Source of the DNA: an uncultured Bacteroidales bacterium
GTDB taxonomy: Bacteria > Bacteroidota > Bacteroidia > Bacteroidales > UBA932
Length of the DNA: 6,673 nt
NCBI GenBank assembly: GCA_946408295.1
Contig: CAMJRT010000065.1
Span: 1 to 6,673, forward strand
Direction: 5' to 3'
Shown: positions 1 through 5,757 of the stretch, in pieces
Numbering within the stretch: the first letter of the stretch is position 1
Layout of the letters: the number at the start of each line of letters is the position of its first letter
Made by a program: the position numbers and the translations under genes
The notes under the pieces: model-generated
What the model was told of the DNA's origin: nothing
The model's database searches: none
Seen by the model: only the letters and a program-made list of their open reading frames with translations

Positions 1-1339
1 AGAAGTCGCGCTCGAAGACGCTGTCGTCCGTGAGGCCCACGTAGCGCGAAGGATCCAGCGACTTGGCGTAGTCATAGAGACGGGCGGTCTCGTCGACCAC
101 TCTCCGCGCGTCCAGCACGCCCTGGAAGTTCTCCCGGTTCCCCCAGTCGTCCAGTTCGTTCCACATGCCCCAGAACAGGATGGAAGGATGGTTGAACAGG
201 TTCCGGACCATCTCCGCCATCTGGCCGTGGATGTTGTCGAAGTAAGCCGGCGTCGCCCGGACGCCGCAGATGTTCACCCACGGGATCTCGGTCTGGACGA
301 CGATGCCCATCCGGTCGCAAAGCCGGAACGCATAGTCGTTGTGGGGATAATGCGCAAGCCGGAGGAAGTTGCAGCCGAGTTCCTTGACGATCCCGTAGTC
401 GCGGTCATAGTCGGCATAGGTCAATGCCGTCGCCTTCCCGTCCGCATCCTGGTGCATGCTCACGCCCCGGAGCGGATAGGGCCTTCCGTTCAGGGAGAAA
501 CCCTTTTCCCGGTCGACGGAGAAGTACCGGAAGCCGACCTCCGTCATGGCCTTGTCTCCCCCGGCCGCGAGTTCCACGGTGTACAGATACGGGTCGTCGA
601 CGCCGTTCCAAAGATGGGGCTTCTCCAGCGTGAAAGCGTGCTCGTACTCCCCTGAAACGGCCTTTTCGATATGCTTGTACACCACCTTCCCGGCCGCATC
701 GCGCACTTTCAGGGTCACGTTGGCCGGCCCGTGAAGGGAGGCCTTGACCACCGCGTCGGCCTTGTCGTCAGAAACGCTCTCCTGCGCCACATGCAGGCGG
801 TAGGGACCGTATTCGGCCGGGTCGAAATAGACCTTCCCGGGCACATACAGCCACACCGGATTGTGCAGGCCGCCGTTCTTGTTGAAGTCGGAACTTACCG
901 GGATCAGTTCGATGTCCTCGGTGTTGTCGCACACGACCTCGACCGCATTGGCACCCTTCACCGTCAGGCCCGTCAGGTCCACGGCGAAAGCGGTGTAGCC
1001 GCCCTTGTGGACGCAGGCTTCCCGGCCGTTCACCCGGACCGTCGCCGCCTGCGCAGCCCCTTCGAACAGGAGGTATGCAGGCTTCCCGGGATCGTCGATG
1101 TCGACGCTGCACCGGTACGTCGCCGGCCCGCGGTAATACTTCTCGCTCCTGCCGTCCACGGCATTGTAGGAATGCGGCACCGTGACGGCTTCCCAGTTGG
1201 CGCCGTCCTTGGAGAATTCCCATTCCGTCAACGCCTTCTGGCCTTCGGGAACATAACGCATCGCATCCTGGACCTTCCGGGAACACCCCCAGGACAGAAC
1301 GCCCGCAAGCAGCAGGGCGACGAATACTTTTCCTTTCAT
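1..1339 (-). CDS. GH2 beta-galactosidase-like lipoprotein, N-terminal part (cut by left edge)
   Basis: The minus-strand frame is open from the ATG at 1339-1337 to the left edge, giving 446 complete codons. Residues 1-19 form a lipoprotein signal peptide with a short basic start, a hydrophobic core and Cys19 (LSWGC), so the mature enzyme should be lipid-anchored. Residues about 35-180 look like the GH2 sugar-binding domain, with VPHSYNA at 54-60 and GGLHNPVWLY at 156-165. Residues about 180-275 look like the immunoglobulin-like domain. From about 280 the TIM barrel begins: GVSMHQDADG (292-301; His296), RLAHYPH (327-333; His330), and MWNEL (392-396), in which Glu395 is the expected acid/base. 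The second catalytic Glu would lie beyond the window. GH2 lipoproteins in this phylum usually trim plant or host glycans in polysaccharide-use loci, but no sus genes are visible here. The exact substrate (galactoside, glucuronide or mannoside) cannot be told. The high GC matches the flanking chromosome. Confidence 0.93.
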   Translation of the reverse strand, partial: MKGKVFVALLLAGVLSWGCSRKVQDAMRYVPEGQKALTEWEFSKDGANWEAVTVPHSYNAVDGRSEKYYRGPATYRCSVDIDDPGKPAYLLFEGAAQAATVRVNGREACVHKGGYTAFAVDLTGLTVKGANAVEVVCDNTEDIELIPVSSDFNKNGGLHNPVWLYVPGKVYFDPAEYGPYRLHVAQESVSDDKADAVVKASLHGPANVTLKVRDAAGKVVYKHIEKAVSGEYEHAFTLEKPHLWNGVDDPYLYTVELAAGGDKAMTEVGFRYFSVDREKGFSLNGRPYPLRGVSMHQDADGKATALTYADYDRDYGIVKELGCNFLRLAHYPHNDYAFRLCDRMGIVVQTEIPWVNICGVRATPAYFDNIHGQMAEMVRNLFNHPSILFWGMWNELDDWGNRENFQGVLDARRVVDETARLYDYAKSLDPSRYVGLTDDSVFERDF

Positions 1340-1363
1340 AAGTGGCTGAATGTGGTAACTTCA

Positions 1364-1371
1364 CAAATATA
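1364..1371 (-). promoter_or_regulatory. Bacteroidota -7 element for the GH2 gene
   Basis: Read on the minus strand, this is TATATTTG, an exact match to the TAnnTTTG -7 consensus of the Bacteroidota primary sigma factor. It lies 24 nt upstream of the GH2 start codon, giving a short leader of roughly 18 nt. No good TTTG is seen at the usual distance of about 20 nt upstream (the bases there read GGTG), so the -33 half is weak or absent. Confidence 0.55.
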
Positions 1372-1416
1372 AGGTATTTTATCCAACATTCCACCCTTTT
1401 CCGCCCGAAGCCGCTG

Positions 1417-1448
1417 TTTGTTCCTTTGCCGAAAGTTTGCTAATTTTG
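1417..1448 (+). promoter_or_regulatory. Promoter of the tRNA gene
   Basis: TTTG at 1417-1420 and TAATTTTG at 1441-1448 are separated by exactly 20 nt, which fits the Bacteroidota -33/-7 promoter pattern fully. Transcription would start near 1454, about 11 nt before the mature tRNA. This is the best promoter in the window and a main reason to place the DNA in this phylum. Confidence 0.75.
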
Positions 1449-1464
1449 CATCGCTCAAAAGGCC

Positions 1465-1540
1465 GGCCCCTTAGCTCAGCGGTTAGAGCAGCGGACTCAT
1501 AATCCGTGGGTCGTGGGTTCAAATCCCCCAGGGGCCACCA
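1465..1540 (+). tRNA. tRNA with anticodon CAT, most like tRNA-Ile2 (AUA-reading)
   Basis: A full cloverleaf can be drawn. The acceptor stem is seven perfect pairs (GGCCCCT with AGGGGCC). The D arm is GCTC/GAGC, the anticodon loop is CTCATAA with CAT at 1498-1500, and the T arm contains GGTTCAAATC. The discriminator is A1537, and CCA is encoded at 1538-1540. A CAT anticodon can belong to initiator Met, elongator Met or Ile2. The GGCCCCTTAGCTCAG start and GACTCATAATC anticodon arm closely resemble the bacterial Ile2 tRNA as I remember it, in which TilS converts C34 to lysidine so that AUA is read as isoleucine. Initiator Met is disfavoured because its anticodon stem normally ends in three G-C pairs and its first acceptor pair is mismatched. 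Ile2 versus elongator Met is a judgement by resemblance. The gene is a single-tRNA unit. Confidence 0.9.
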
Positions 1541-1541
1541 G

Positions 1542-1571
1542 AAAAAGACTGCCATGCCGGCAGTCTTTTTT
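1542..1571 (+). terminator. Intrinsic terminator of the tRNA gene
   Basis: AAAAAGACTGCC (1542-1553) pairs perfectly with GGCAGTCTTTTT (1559-1570) around a 5-nt loop. The T run (1566-1571) follows the GC-rich core, one base after the encoded CCA. The A run on the left side makes it potentially bidirectional. Confidence 0.85.
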
Positions 1572-1635
1572 CGTGGCCCCGTCTACCCCTCCGCTGTCGC
1601 GGCCGCCCTCCTTCCGTCCTCTCCATCCCCGCTTA

Positions 1636-1767
1636 CCGCGTTTGCAGGAAAGATGCCCTATAGCGCGCTTGGAGTGCTGACGCGGCACGGAAATCGGGCA
1701 TTTCAGCACAAAACGCCGCCGCGTCAGCATGTGAAGGGCCACCAGGGCCGATTTTTTGCAAACGCGG
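1636..1767. repeat. Nested inverted repeats between tRNA and lipoprotein gene
   Basis: An outer 11-bp perfect inverted repeat, CCGCGTTTGCA (1636-1646) with TGCAAACGCGG (1757-1767), encloses an inner 12-bp perfect one, TGCTGACGCGGC (1675-1686) with GCCGCGTCAGCA (1718-1729). The centre is 31 nt. The outer arms keep partial similarity outside the core (CTTA on the left, AATAAG on the right). As RNA this would form a long branched hairpin; as DNA it resembles a short non-autonomous element or an interspersed repeat. No convincing coding sequence covers the roughly 270 nt from 1572 to 1846. A long minus-strand frame across it is antisense to the tRNA and to the lipoprotein gene. Confidence 0.6.
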
Positions 1768-1799
1768 AATAAGCAAATCAACCCCGGGGACGGGTCTTG

Positions 1800-1831
1800 A
1801 TTGGAGGATTGGGGAATAATCGCTACCTTTA
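1800..1831 (+). promoter_or_regulatory. Probable promoter of the NTF2-like lipoprotein gene
   Basis: ATTG (1800-1803) and TACCTTTA (1824-1831) are spaced by 20 nt. This matches TTTG-N20-TAnnTTTG with one mismatch in each half. The predicted start of transcription, near 1838, is only about 9 nt before the ATG at 1847, so the leader would be very short. Confidence 0.5.
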
Positions 1832-1846
1832 GGCCCGTAAACTTGA

Positions 1847-1937
1847 ATGGAACAAGAATCGCATCGTCATCACTCTCTGCTTTCTTCTCCCTGTCTTTTC
1901 CTGTGCCCAGTCCAACGAGAACCTGTCCGAGAGGGCG
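1847..1937 (+). other. Signal-peptide segment of the lipoprotein gene, out of frame with its ATG
   Basis: The ATG at 1847-1849 is followed by one extra G (1850). Skipping that base gives MNKNRIVITLCFLLPVFSC, a textbook lipoprotein signal peptide with a basic start, a hydrophobic core and a lipobox-like VFSC. It then continues without a stop into the frame of the gene at 1938. Read as written, the ATG instead opens an Arg/Pro-rich shadow frame. The signal-peptide frame itself has a TAA at 1839-1841 and no ATG, GTG or TTG before 1938. The simplest explanation is a single inserted G in the GG after the start codon, either real or an assembly error. Confidence 0.6.
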
Positions 1938-2441
1938 TTGGAACTTTGCCAATACATCCCCGACCATGTCATGAAGCCCGAAGCCGAGGACTACATGACG
2001 CCCGAATTCTACCGGGCCCTGCGGGAGGCGTTCGATGCGCCGGTGGTCGATTACGGGGAAATCGGCGACAACGAATGGCTGTGGTATTTCGTGACGGGCA
2101 ACGACGCCGCCACACCCTGCTATTCGGTCAAGTCCATATCCCAAGCCGACCGGACGCACGCCTCGGCCGTGATTTCCGTCCGGACCCGTTCGGACGTCAC
2201 CCAGGAATTCTTTGACACGACCGCGGAATACACGATCGAGATGGTCCGTGCCGATGGACAATGGCTCCTCGACGACTTCGACGGCAAGAAAGCCGAATGT
2301 CTCGATTATGTCAAGAAGATGAGGGCCAAGTACAAGTCGGGCGAACTCCTCGAATACATGGAATCCGAGGACTATTTCCACGAGTACATCCCCGATTTCA
2401 AGCGGCGGGTGGCCGAGTTTTATGAGAAATACGGAGAATGA
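1938..2441 (+). CDS. NTF2-like (DUF3828-like) small lipoprotein, start region frameshifted
   Basis: From the TTG at 1938 the frame is open for 167 residues to the TGA at 2439-2441. With the restored start at 1847 the protein would be 197 residues, with the lipid-bearing Cys at position 19. The visible part is acidic and rich in aromatics: TPEFYRALREAFD early, then YTIEMVRADGQWLLDDFDG. It ends in a charged helix (KAECLDYVKKMRAKYKSG) and a Tyr/Glu-rich tail. A helix-rich start followed by strands ending in WLLDDF recalls NTF2-like fold proteins such as DUF3828, which are secreted or lipid-anchored and of unknown function. That assignment is by resemblance only. TTG at 1938 is probably not the natural start, because it lies past the signal peptide. 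Codon use and GC match the chromosomal neighbours. No partner gene is adjacent on the same strand. Confidence 0.72.
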   Translation: MELCQYIPDHVMKPEAEDYMTPEFYRALREAFDAPVVDYGEIGDNEWLWYFVTGNDAATPCYSVKSISQADRTHASAVISVRTRSDVTQEFFDTTAEYTIEMVRADGQWLLDDFDGKKAECLDYVKKMRAKYKSGELLEYMESEDYFHEYIPDFKRRVAEFYEKYGE

Positions 2442-2522
2442 CGAGAGATCTCCCCACTAAAGCCCCTTCAGCGCCGGGGCACAGAACAGCGTGAGGCTGC
2501 TCATCCCCCTTCTCAATCTTGC

Positions 2523-2672
2523 ACAAACGACGTTTGTACACAAAAGCCTGCGTCAGGGCCACATTTGGAGTACAAACGATCGGCAAATTGGCCTGATTTG
2601 GCCGTTCACTGGGACGTTTGTACACAAATAACGGCTTCCAGCCCCTTCGATCTGTACAAACCTCGTTTGCAG
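2523..2672. repeat. Cluster of TTTGTACA motifs, a 16-bp direct repeat and small palindromes
   Basis: The 16-mer GACGTTTGTACACAAA occurs at 2529-2544 and again, identically, at 2613-2628, 84 nt apart. The first copy sits in the palindrome ACAAACG-A-CGTTTGT (2523-2537). A further TGTACAAA lies at 2653-2660, inside a second small palindrome, CAAAC-CTC-GTTTG (2656-2668). A near copy, GTACAAACG, is at 2570-2578. A fourth exact TTTGTACA is at 2928-2935, beside the helicase start. The stretch has no convincing gene. It could be a set of protein-binding sites or part of a dispersed repeat. Confidence 0.6.
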
Positions 2673-2704
2673 ATTGTCTACAGGTGCCGCTGGTACCCGA
2701 AATT

Positions 2705-2785
2705 CACGGAGCGCGCCCTTATGCCTCTCGCAGTGCTGCAAGGCCGATATGTGCGCTCCGTGCGGCAAAATCGCCTCACGGAGCG
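2705..2785. repeat. Three CACGGAGCG units forming alternative hairpins
   Basis: CACGGAGCG appears at 2705-2713 and 2777-2785, and inverted (CGCTCCGTG) at 2754-2762. The middle copy can pair with the first over 10 bp (2705-2714 with 2753-2762; 38-nt loop). It can instead pair with the last over 9 bp, extended by GGC/GCC across one mismatch (2754-2766 with 2773-2785; 6-nt loop). The second hairpin is the more compact and likely the stronger. The two cannot form together. The DNA is noncoding as far as can be seen. Confidence 0.55.
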
Positions 2786-2859
2786 TTCCACCACGCCTCC
2801 CGGGTCGGCAGGGGGCCGGTCGCTACGCTCCGCGAATATCGGGTCAGGGTGTCTTGCAG

Positions 2860-2885
2860 CCCAACCAGATTGGTTGGGGTCTTTT
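2860..2885 (+). terminator. Terminator-like hairpin ahead of the helicase gene
   Basis: CCCAACCA (2860-2867) pairs perfectly with TGGTTGGG (2871-2878) around a 3-nt loop, followed by GTCTTTTG. The T run is short (four) and starts 3 nt after the stem, so it is a weak intrinsic terminator at best. It lies upstream of the TATATTTG element and could insulate the helicase gene from read-through coming from the lipoprotein side. Confidence 0.4.
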
Positions 2886-2923
2886 GCAATGCATAAAGAG
2901 CGGAGACATTCCGGATTATGTCT

Positions 2924-2931
2924 TATATTTG
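2924..2931 (+). promoter_or_regulatory. -7 promoter element for the helicase-nuclease gene
   Basis: TATATTTG matches the Bacteroidota TAnnTTTG consensus exactly and lies 23 nt before the ATG at 2955. No TTTG is seen about 20 nt further upstream, so the -33 half is poor. The last four bases are shared with a TTTGTACA motif (2928-2935), the same word that is repeated about 300-400 nt upstream. Confidence 0.55.
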
Positions 2932-2954
2932 TACAGCAATTTTGCGATAGGACC

Positions 2955-5615
2955 ATGCCCTCAATTAAACCTATCATATTCCTAAAAGGAGAGTTTCGGG
3001 ATGACATCAAGTCTTTTGGCTTCGATGAGAAGGTCGGGCAGTACTATGTGCAGTTTAAGAAAGGCGAGAACTATCTGCATTACAAGCCGGAGAATGTCGA
3101 TGTCGCGGAATACGTGCGACAATTGGAGCCACCGCTTCGGGTAACGAGAAAAAAGGATGGATATGTTTTCTCCAAAACGATAGGCGTCAGGGTTTTTGAA
3201 GGAAAGCAGCATAAGGCCTACCGGGTTGTCTTTGAAAGTGGGAAGACATTGGACTATAACGCTGATTATCTGGAGGTTGAGGAGCATATTGATGACGAGC
3301 GGTCCATCAATGTATGGGAATACCTGAACGAAGTCGCCAAGTACAACCGTATTCCTATAGATGATGACAGAACGATCAGCCTTGCCGACAAGTACGAAAA
3401 ACTGGAATTTGTCGCGAAAGGGTCTCTGTTGGAAGCGTATCTCAACGTCAAAACCTATAGCAACAAGGCTGGCAAGCCAAGCACTCCCATCTTTCCTTTC
3501 GGTTGTAATCGGAGTCAATACAAGGCCGTCCGGAATGCGCTTGAAAACAAGATAAGTGTTATCCAGGGCCCTCCGGGAACGGGAAAGACGCAAACGATAC
3601 TCAACATTCTGGCGAATTTGCTTTTGGACGGGAAAACGATGGAGATTGTGTCGAACAACAATTCTGCCGTCGAGAATGTTTTGGAAAGACTCGGGAATTG
3701 CGGCTTAGGATTCCTTTGTGCACAATTGGGACGAGCCAGTAACAAAGAGGCTTTCGTCAGTGGACAGACTGGTGTTTACCCGAGTCTGGAATCATGGAAG
3801 AAGGCAGATGCAAGACAACTCAGGCTTGGAATCAAAACCCTTTCAGAAGATCTTCAAGAGTTATTTGGTTTTCAGGAAGAGTTGTCGTCATGCTCAGAAG
3901 AATTGAAGGAGTTACGGCTGCAAAGGGTTCGCTTTCCCCAGAAAACGACGACACGAAGGCATTATCCGGCAAGGATTCTTAAAAAATATGTCCTCCTCTG
4001 CAATCAGGAAATGGAACGGAAGCATCGGCTTTCCTGGTGGACAAGAATCAGATTGCGTTTTCATCGTCTTCCTACATCGGAAGATGCCCTGGATATACTC
4101 CAATTTATGAATGTCGAGGCAAAAATCGACGAATTGGAAAAGAGATGTGAGGATTTACAACTTCGACTGAAAGGGATCGATGATAAGAATGATCGACTGA
4201 GAACTCTGTCCATGATGGTTTTGAAAGATTCCCTTGCAAGGAAATATGGTCTGCAGAAGAAGAGGACCGTTTTCTCCGTTGAAGACCCCTATTTCAAGTC
4301 CGGGGATTTCTTGAAAGAGTACCCAGTTGTCCTGAGCACGACTTTTTCGGCTACATCCAATATCAATCCCGCCTGTAAGTTTGATTGTTTAATCATGGAT
4401 GAAGCCTCTCAAGTTGATATTGCAGCAGGGGCTCTGGCCTTGAGTTGTGCAAAGAGCGCCGTAATTGTTGGAGACTTGAAGCAACTTCCCAACGTGGTTG
4501 ACAGTCATACGGAGGAAGTTGTCAGTGCCGTTTTTGCGAAATATGGGATTGATGAAGCCTACCGATACTCCACAAACAGTTTTTTGTCTTCTCTATGTCT
4601 GCTTTTCCCGAAGATTCCGCAAACACTCTTACGGGAGCATTATCGGTGCGATCCTCTCATTATCGGTTTTTGCAGCAAGCAATTCTATAACGGAGAACTC
4701 ATTCCGATGAAGAAAAGCGAGACCGAATATGCACCTATCCGCGTTGTGAGGACGGTGAAAGGAAATCACGCGAGAGGAACTGTCAATTATCGACAAGTGG
4801 ACACGGTCATTCGGGAAATCTTGCCGATGCTTGAAGAACGATTCTCGGATATTGGCATCATTGCTCCTTATAACGATCAAGTCAAGGCTTTTCAGGATGC
4901 CTTGAATTCGACCGGAAGGCAATATGAGGTCGCAACCGTTCACAAATTCCAAGGTCGCGAGGATGACGCAATCGTTCTTTCAACCGTGGACAACCAGATC
5001 CGCGAGTTCACGGATGACCCTCACCTACTGAATGTCGCCGTGTCAAGGGCGAAGAAGCAGTTCACGCTGGTCGTATCTGCGGATGAACAGCCGGATACAA
5101 ACATCCAGAACCTGATTGACTACATCGAGTATTACCAGGGCAAAAGTGTCCAAAGCGAAATTTCCTCCATTTTCGATCTCCTTTACCGGGATTATACCCA
5201 GGACCTTCTTGAGTTCTATAAAACTCACCGACGGGTGTCCGAATACGATTCCGAAAACTTGACTTACTGGACGATACACGACGCCTTACAAGAGAAAGGC
5301 CTCGCACATTTGGATATTTTGATGCATTATCCTCTGCGGCATTTGATTACGCGGTCATCCAACCTGACTGTGGAGCAGCGATCCTATGCTTCCCGTTCCT
5401 GGACCCACCTGGATTTCTTGATTTTTGACAAGGTCTCCCACAAGGCAGTTTTGGCCATTGAAGTGGACGGTACTCAGTTCCATAGACTCTCTTCCAATCA
5501 AAAGCAAAGAGATATTATCAAGGATTCCATTCTTGCATCGATCGGTCTTCCTCTCCTCAGATTGAGGACCAACGGCTCGCAGGAGAAAGAGAGGATTATG
5601 CAGGCGTTGTCTTAA
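2955..5615 (+). CDS. Upf1-like SF1 helicase fused to a DUF2726/Vsr-type PD-(D/E)XK nuclease domain
   Basis: The 886-residue protein combines ATP-driven nucleic-acid unwinding with a likely nuclease. Residues 1-180 are an unrecognised beta-rich domain (FLKGEFRDDIKSFGF near the start). The helicase core follows: Walker A GPPGTGKTQT 205-214; motif Ia VSNNNSAVENV 232-242; Walker B MDEASQ 481-486; motif III VGDLKQLP 505-512; arginine motif REHYRCDP 560-567; motif V VHKFQGRED 662-670; motif VI NVAVSRAKK 693-701. All key residues are present. Residues about 283-430, between Ia and II, form a charged helical, partly coiled-coil insert. From about 770 comes the endonuclease-like fold, with HLDF (Asp820), IEVDG (Glu836, Asp838) and NQKQRD (848-853), typical of DUF2726. 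The ATG at 2955 is chosen because a -7 element lies 23 nt upstream; the frame stays open back to 2565, but only through repeat DNA. No nearby partner gene is on this strand. GC is about 45% against about 60% around it. Helicase-nuclease fusions such as Nhi and the DUF4011-helicase-Vsr proteins act against phages. A defence role is inferred; DNA repair is the alternative. Confidence 0.93.
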   Translation: MPSIKPIIFLKGEFRDDIKSFGFDEKVGQYYVQFKKGENYLHYKPENVDVAEYVRQLEPPLRVTRKKDGYVFSKTIGVRVFEGKQHKAYRVVFESGKTLDYNADYLEVEEHIDDERSINVWEYLNEVAKYNRIPIDDDRTISLADKYEKLEFVAKGSLLEAYLNVKTYSNKAGKPSTPIFPFGCNRSQYKAVRNALENKISVIQGPPGTGKTQTILNILANLLLDGKTMEIVSNNNSAVENVLERLGNCGLGFLCAQLGRASNKEAFVSGQTGVYPSLESWKKADARQLRLGIKTLSEDLQELFGFQEELSSCSEELKELRLQRVRFPQKTTTRRHYPARILKKYVLLCNQEMERKHRLSWWTRIRLRFHRLPTSEDALDILQFMNVEAKIDELEKRCEDLQLRLKGIDDKNDRLRTLSMMVLKDSLARKYGLQKKRTVFSVEDPYFKSGDFLKEYPVVLSTTFSATSNINPACKFDCLIMDEASQVDIAAGALALSCAKSAVIVGDLKQLPNVVDSHTEEVVSAVFAKYGIDEAYRYSTNSFLSSLCLLFPKIPQTLLREHYRCDPLIIGFCSKQFYNGELIPMKKSETEYAPIRVVRTVKGNHARGTVNYRQVDTVIREILPMLEERFSDIGIIAPYNDQVKAFQDALNSTGRQYEVATVHKFQGREDDAIVLSTVDNQIREFTDDPHLLNVAVSRAKKQFTLVVSADEQPDTNIQNLIDYIEYYQGKSVQSEISSIFDLLYRDYTQDLLEFYKTHRRVSEYDSENLTYWTIHDALQEKGLAHLDILMHYPLRHLITRSSNLTVEQRSYASRSWTHLDFLIFDKVSHKAVLAIEVDGTQFHRLSSNQKQRDIIKDSILASIGLPLLRLRTNGSQEKERIMQALS

Positions 5616-5618
5616 ACT

Positions 5619-5757
5619 GTGACCAGAAGGCTTCATATCGACAAACGGCGCCTCGTCGGCTATGTCGCGGGCATACTGGCGGGGGTGCCGCCGTCGTGTT
5701 CATGATCCTGAAGCCGGGAAAGAAGGGGGTATTTAAGAGTACACAGGGGAATTACAC
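5619..5757 (+). pseudogene. Remnant of a small membrane-protein reading frame
   Basis: Three bases after the helicase stop, GTG at 5619 opens a 28-codon frame ending at TGA 5703-5705. If one more G is assumed in the GGGGG run near 5680, the frame reads on as a membrane segment, RRLVGYVAGILAGGAAVVFM, followed by ILKPGKKG. This is the pattern of a basic N-terminus plus one transmembrane helix. No stop occurs before the terminator at 5758, so the gene is also cut short. The GC richness is like the chromosomal side, not the helicase. It may be the leftover 5' end of a gene displaced when the helicase arrived, or simply noncoding. The product is not recognised. Confidence 0.3.

Noticed and set aside
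768..1394. Several open frames on both strands over the GH2 gene
   Set aside because: All overlap the continuous GH2 frame and are Arg/Gly/Pro-rich, as expected from out-of-frame reading of GC-rich coding DNA.
1736..1745. GGGCCACCAG, repeating the tRNA 3' end (1532-1541), as a possible attachment-site scar
   Set aside because: Only 10 bp match, no integrase or longer duplication is present, and the helicase gene lies well outside the interval between the two copies.
1847..2215. 122-codon plus-strand frame from the same ATG as the lipoprotein gene
   Set aside because: The product is Arg/Pro/His-rich with no fold-like pattern and overlaps the well-formed lipoprotein frame. It is a shadow opened by the extra G.
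1497..2381. Long minus-strand open frame of 294 codons
   Set aside because: It is antisense to the tRNA, the terminator, the inverted repeats and the lipoprotein gene. Its C-terminal end is simply the complement of the tRNA, and the opposite strand has the better signal peptide, promoter and composition.
2462..2480. GCCCC/GGGGC hairpin after the NTF2-like lipoprotein stop as a terminator
   Set aside because: The stem is only 5 bp with a 9-nt loop and no T run follows on either side.
2523..2672. CRISPR array or replication iterons
   Set aside because: Repeats are short, inverted as well as direct, and unevenly spaced (84, 36 and 275 nt). No cas, rep or partition gene is visible.
2565..2954. 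130-codon in-frame extension upstream of the helicase start
   Set aside because: It is open but runs through hairpins, repeats and the -7 element. Its translation is Arg/Ser/Pro-rich with no resemblance to a domain. The ATG at 2955 fits the promoter position.
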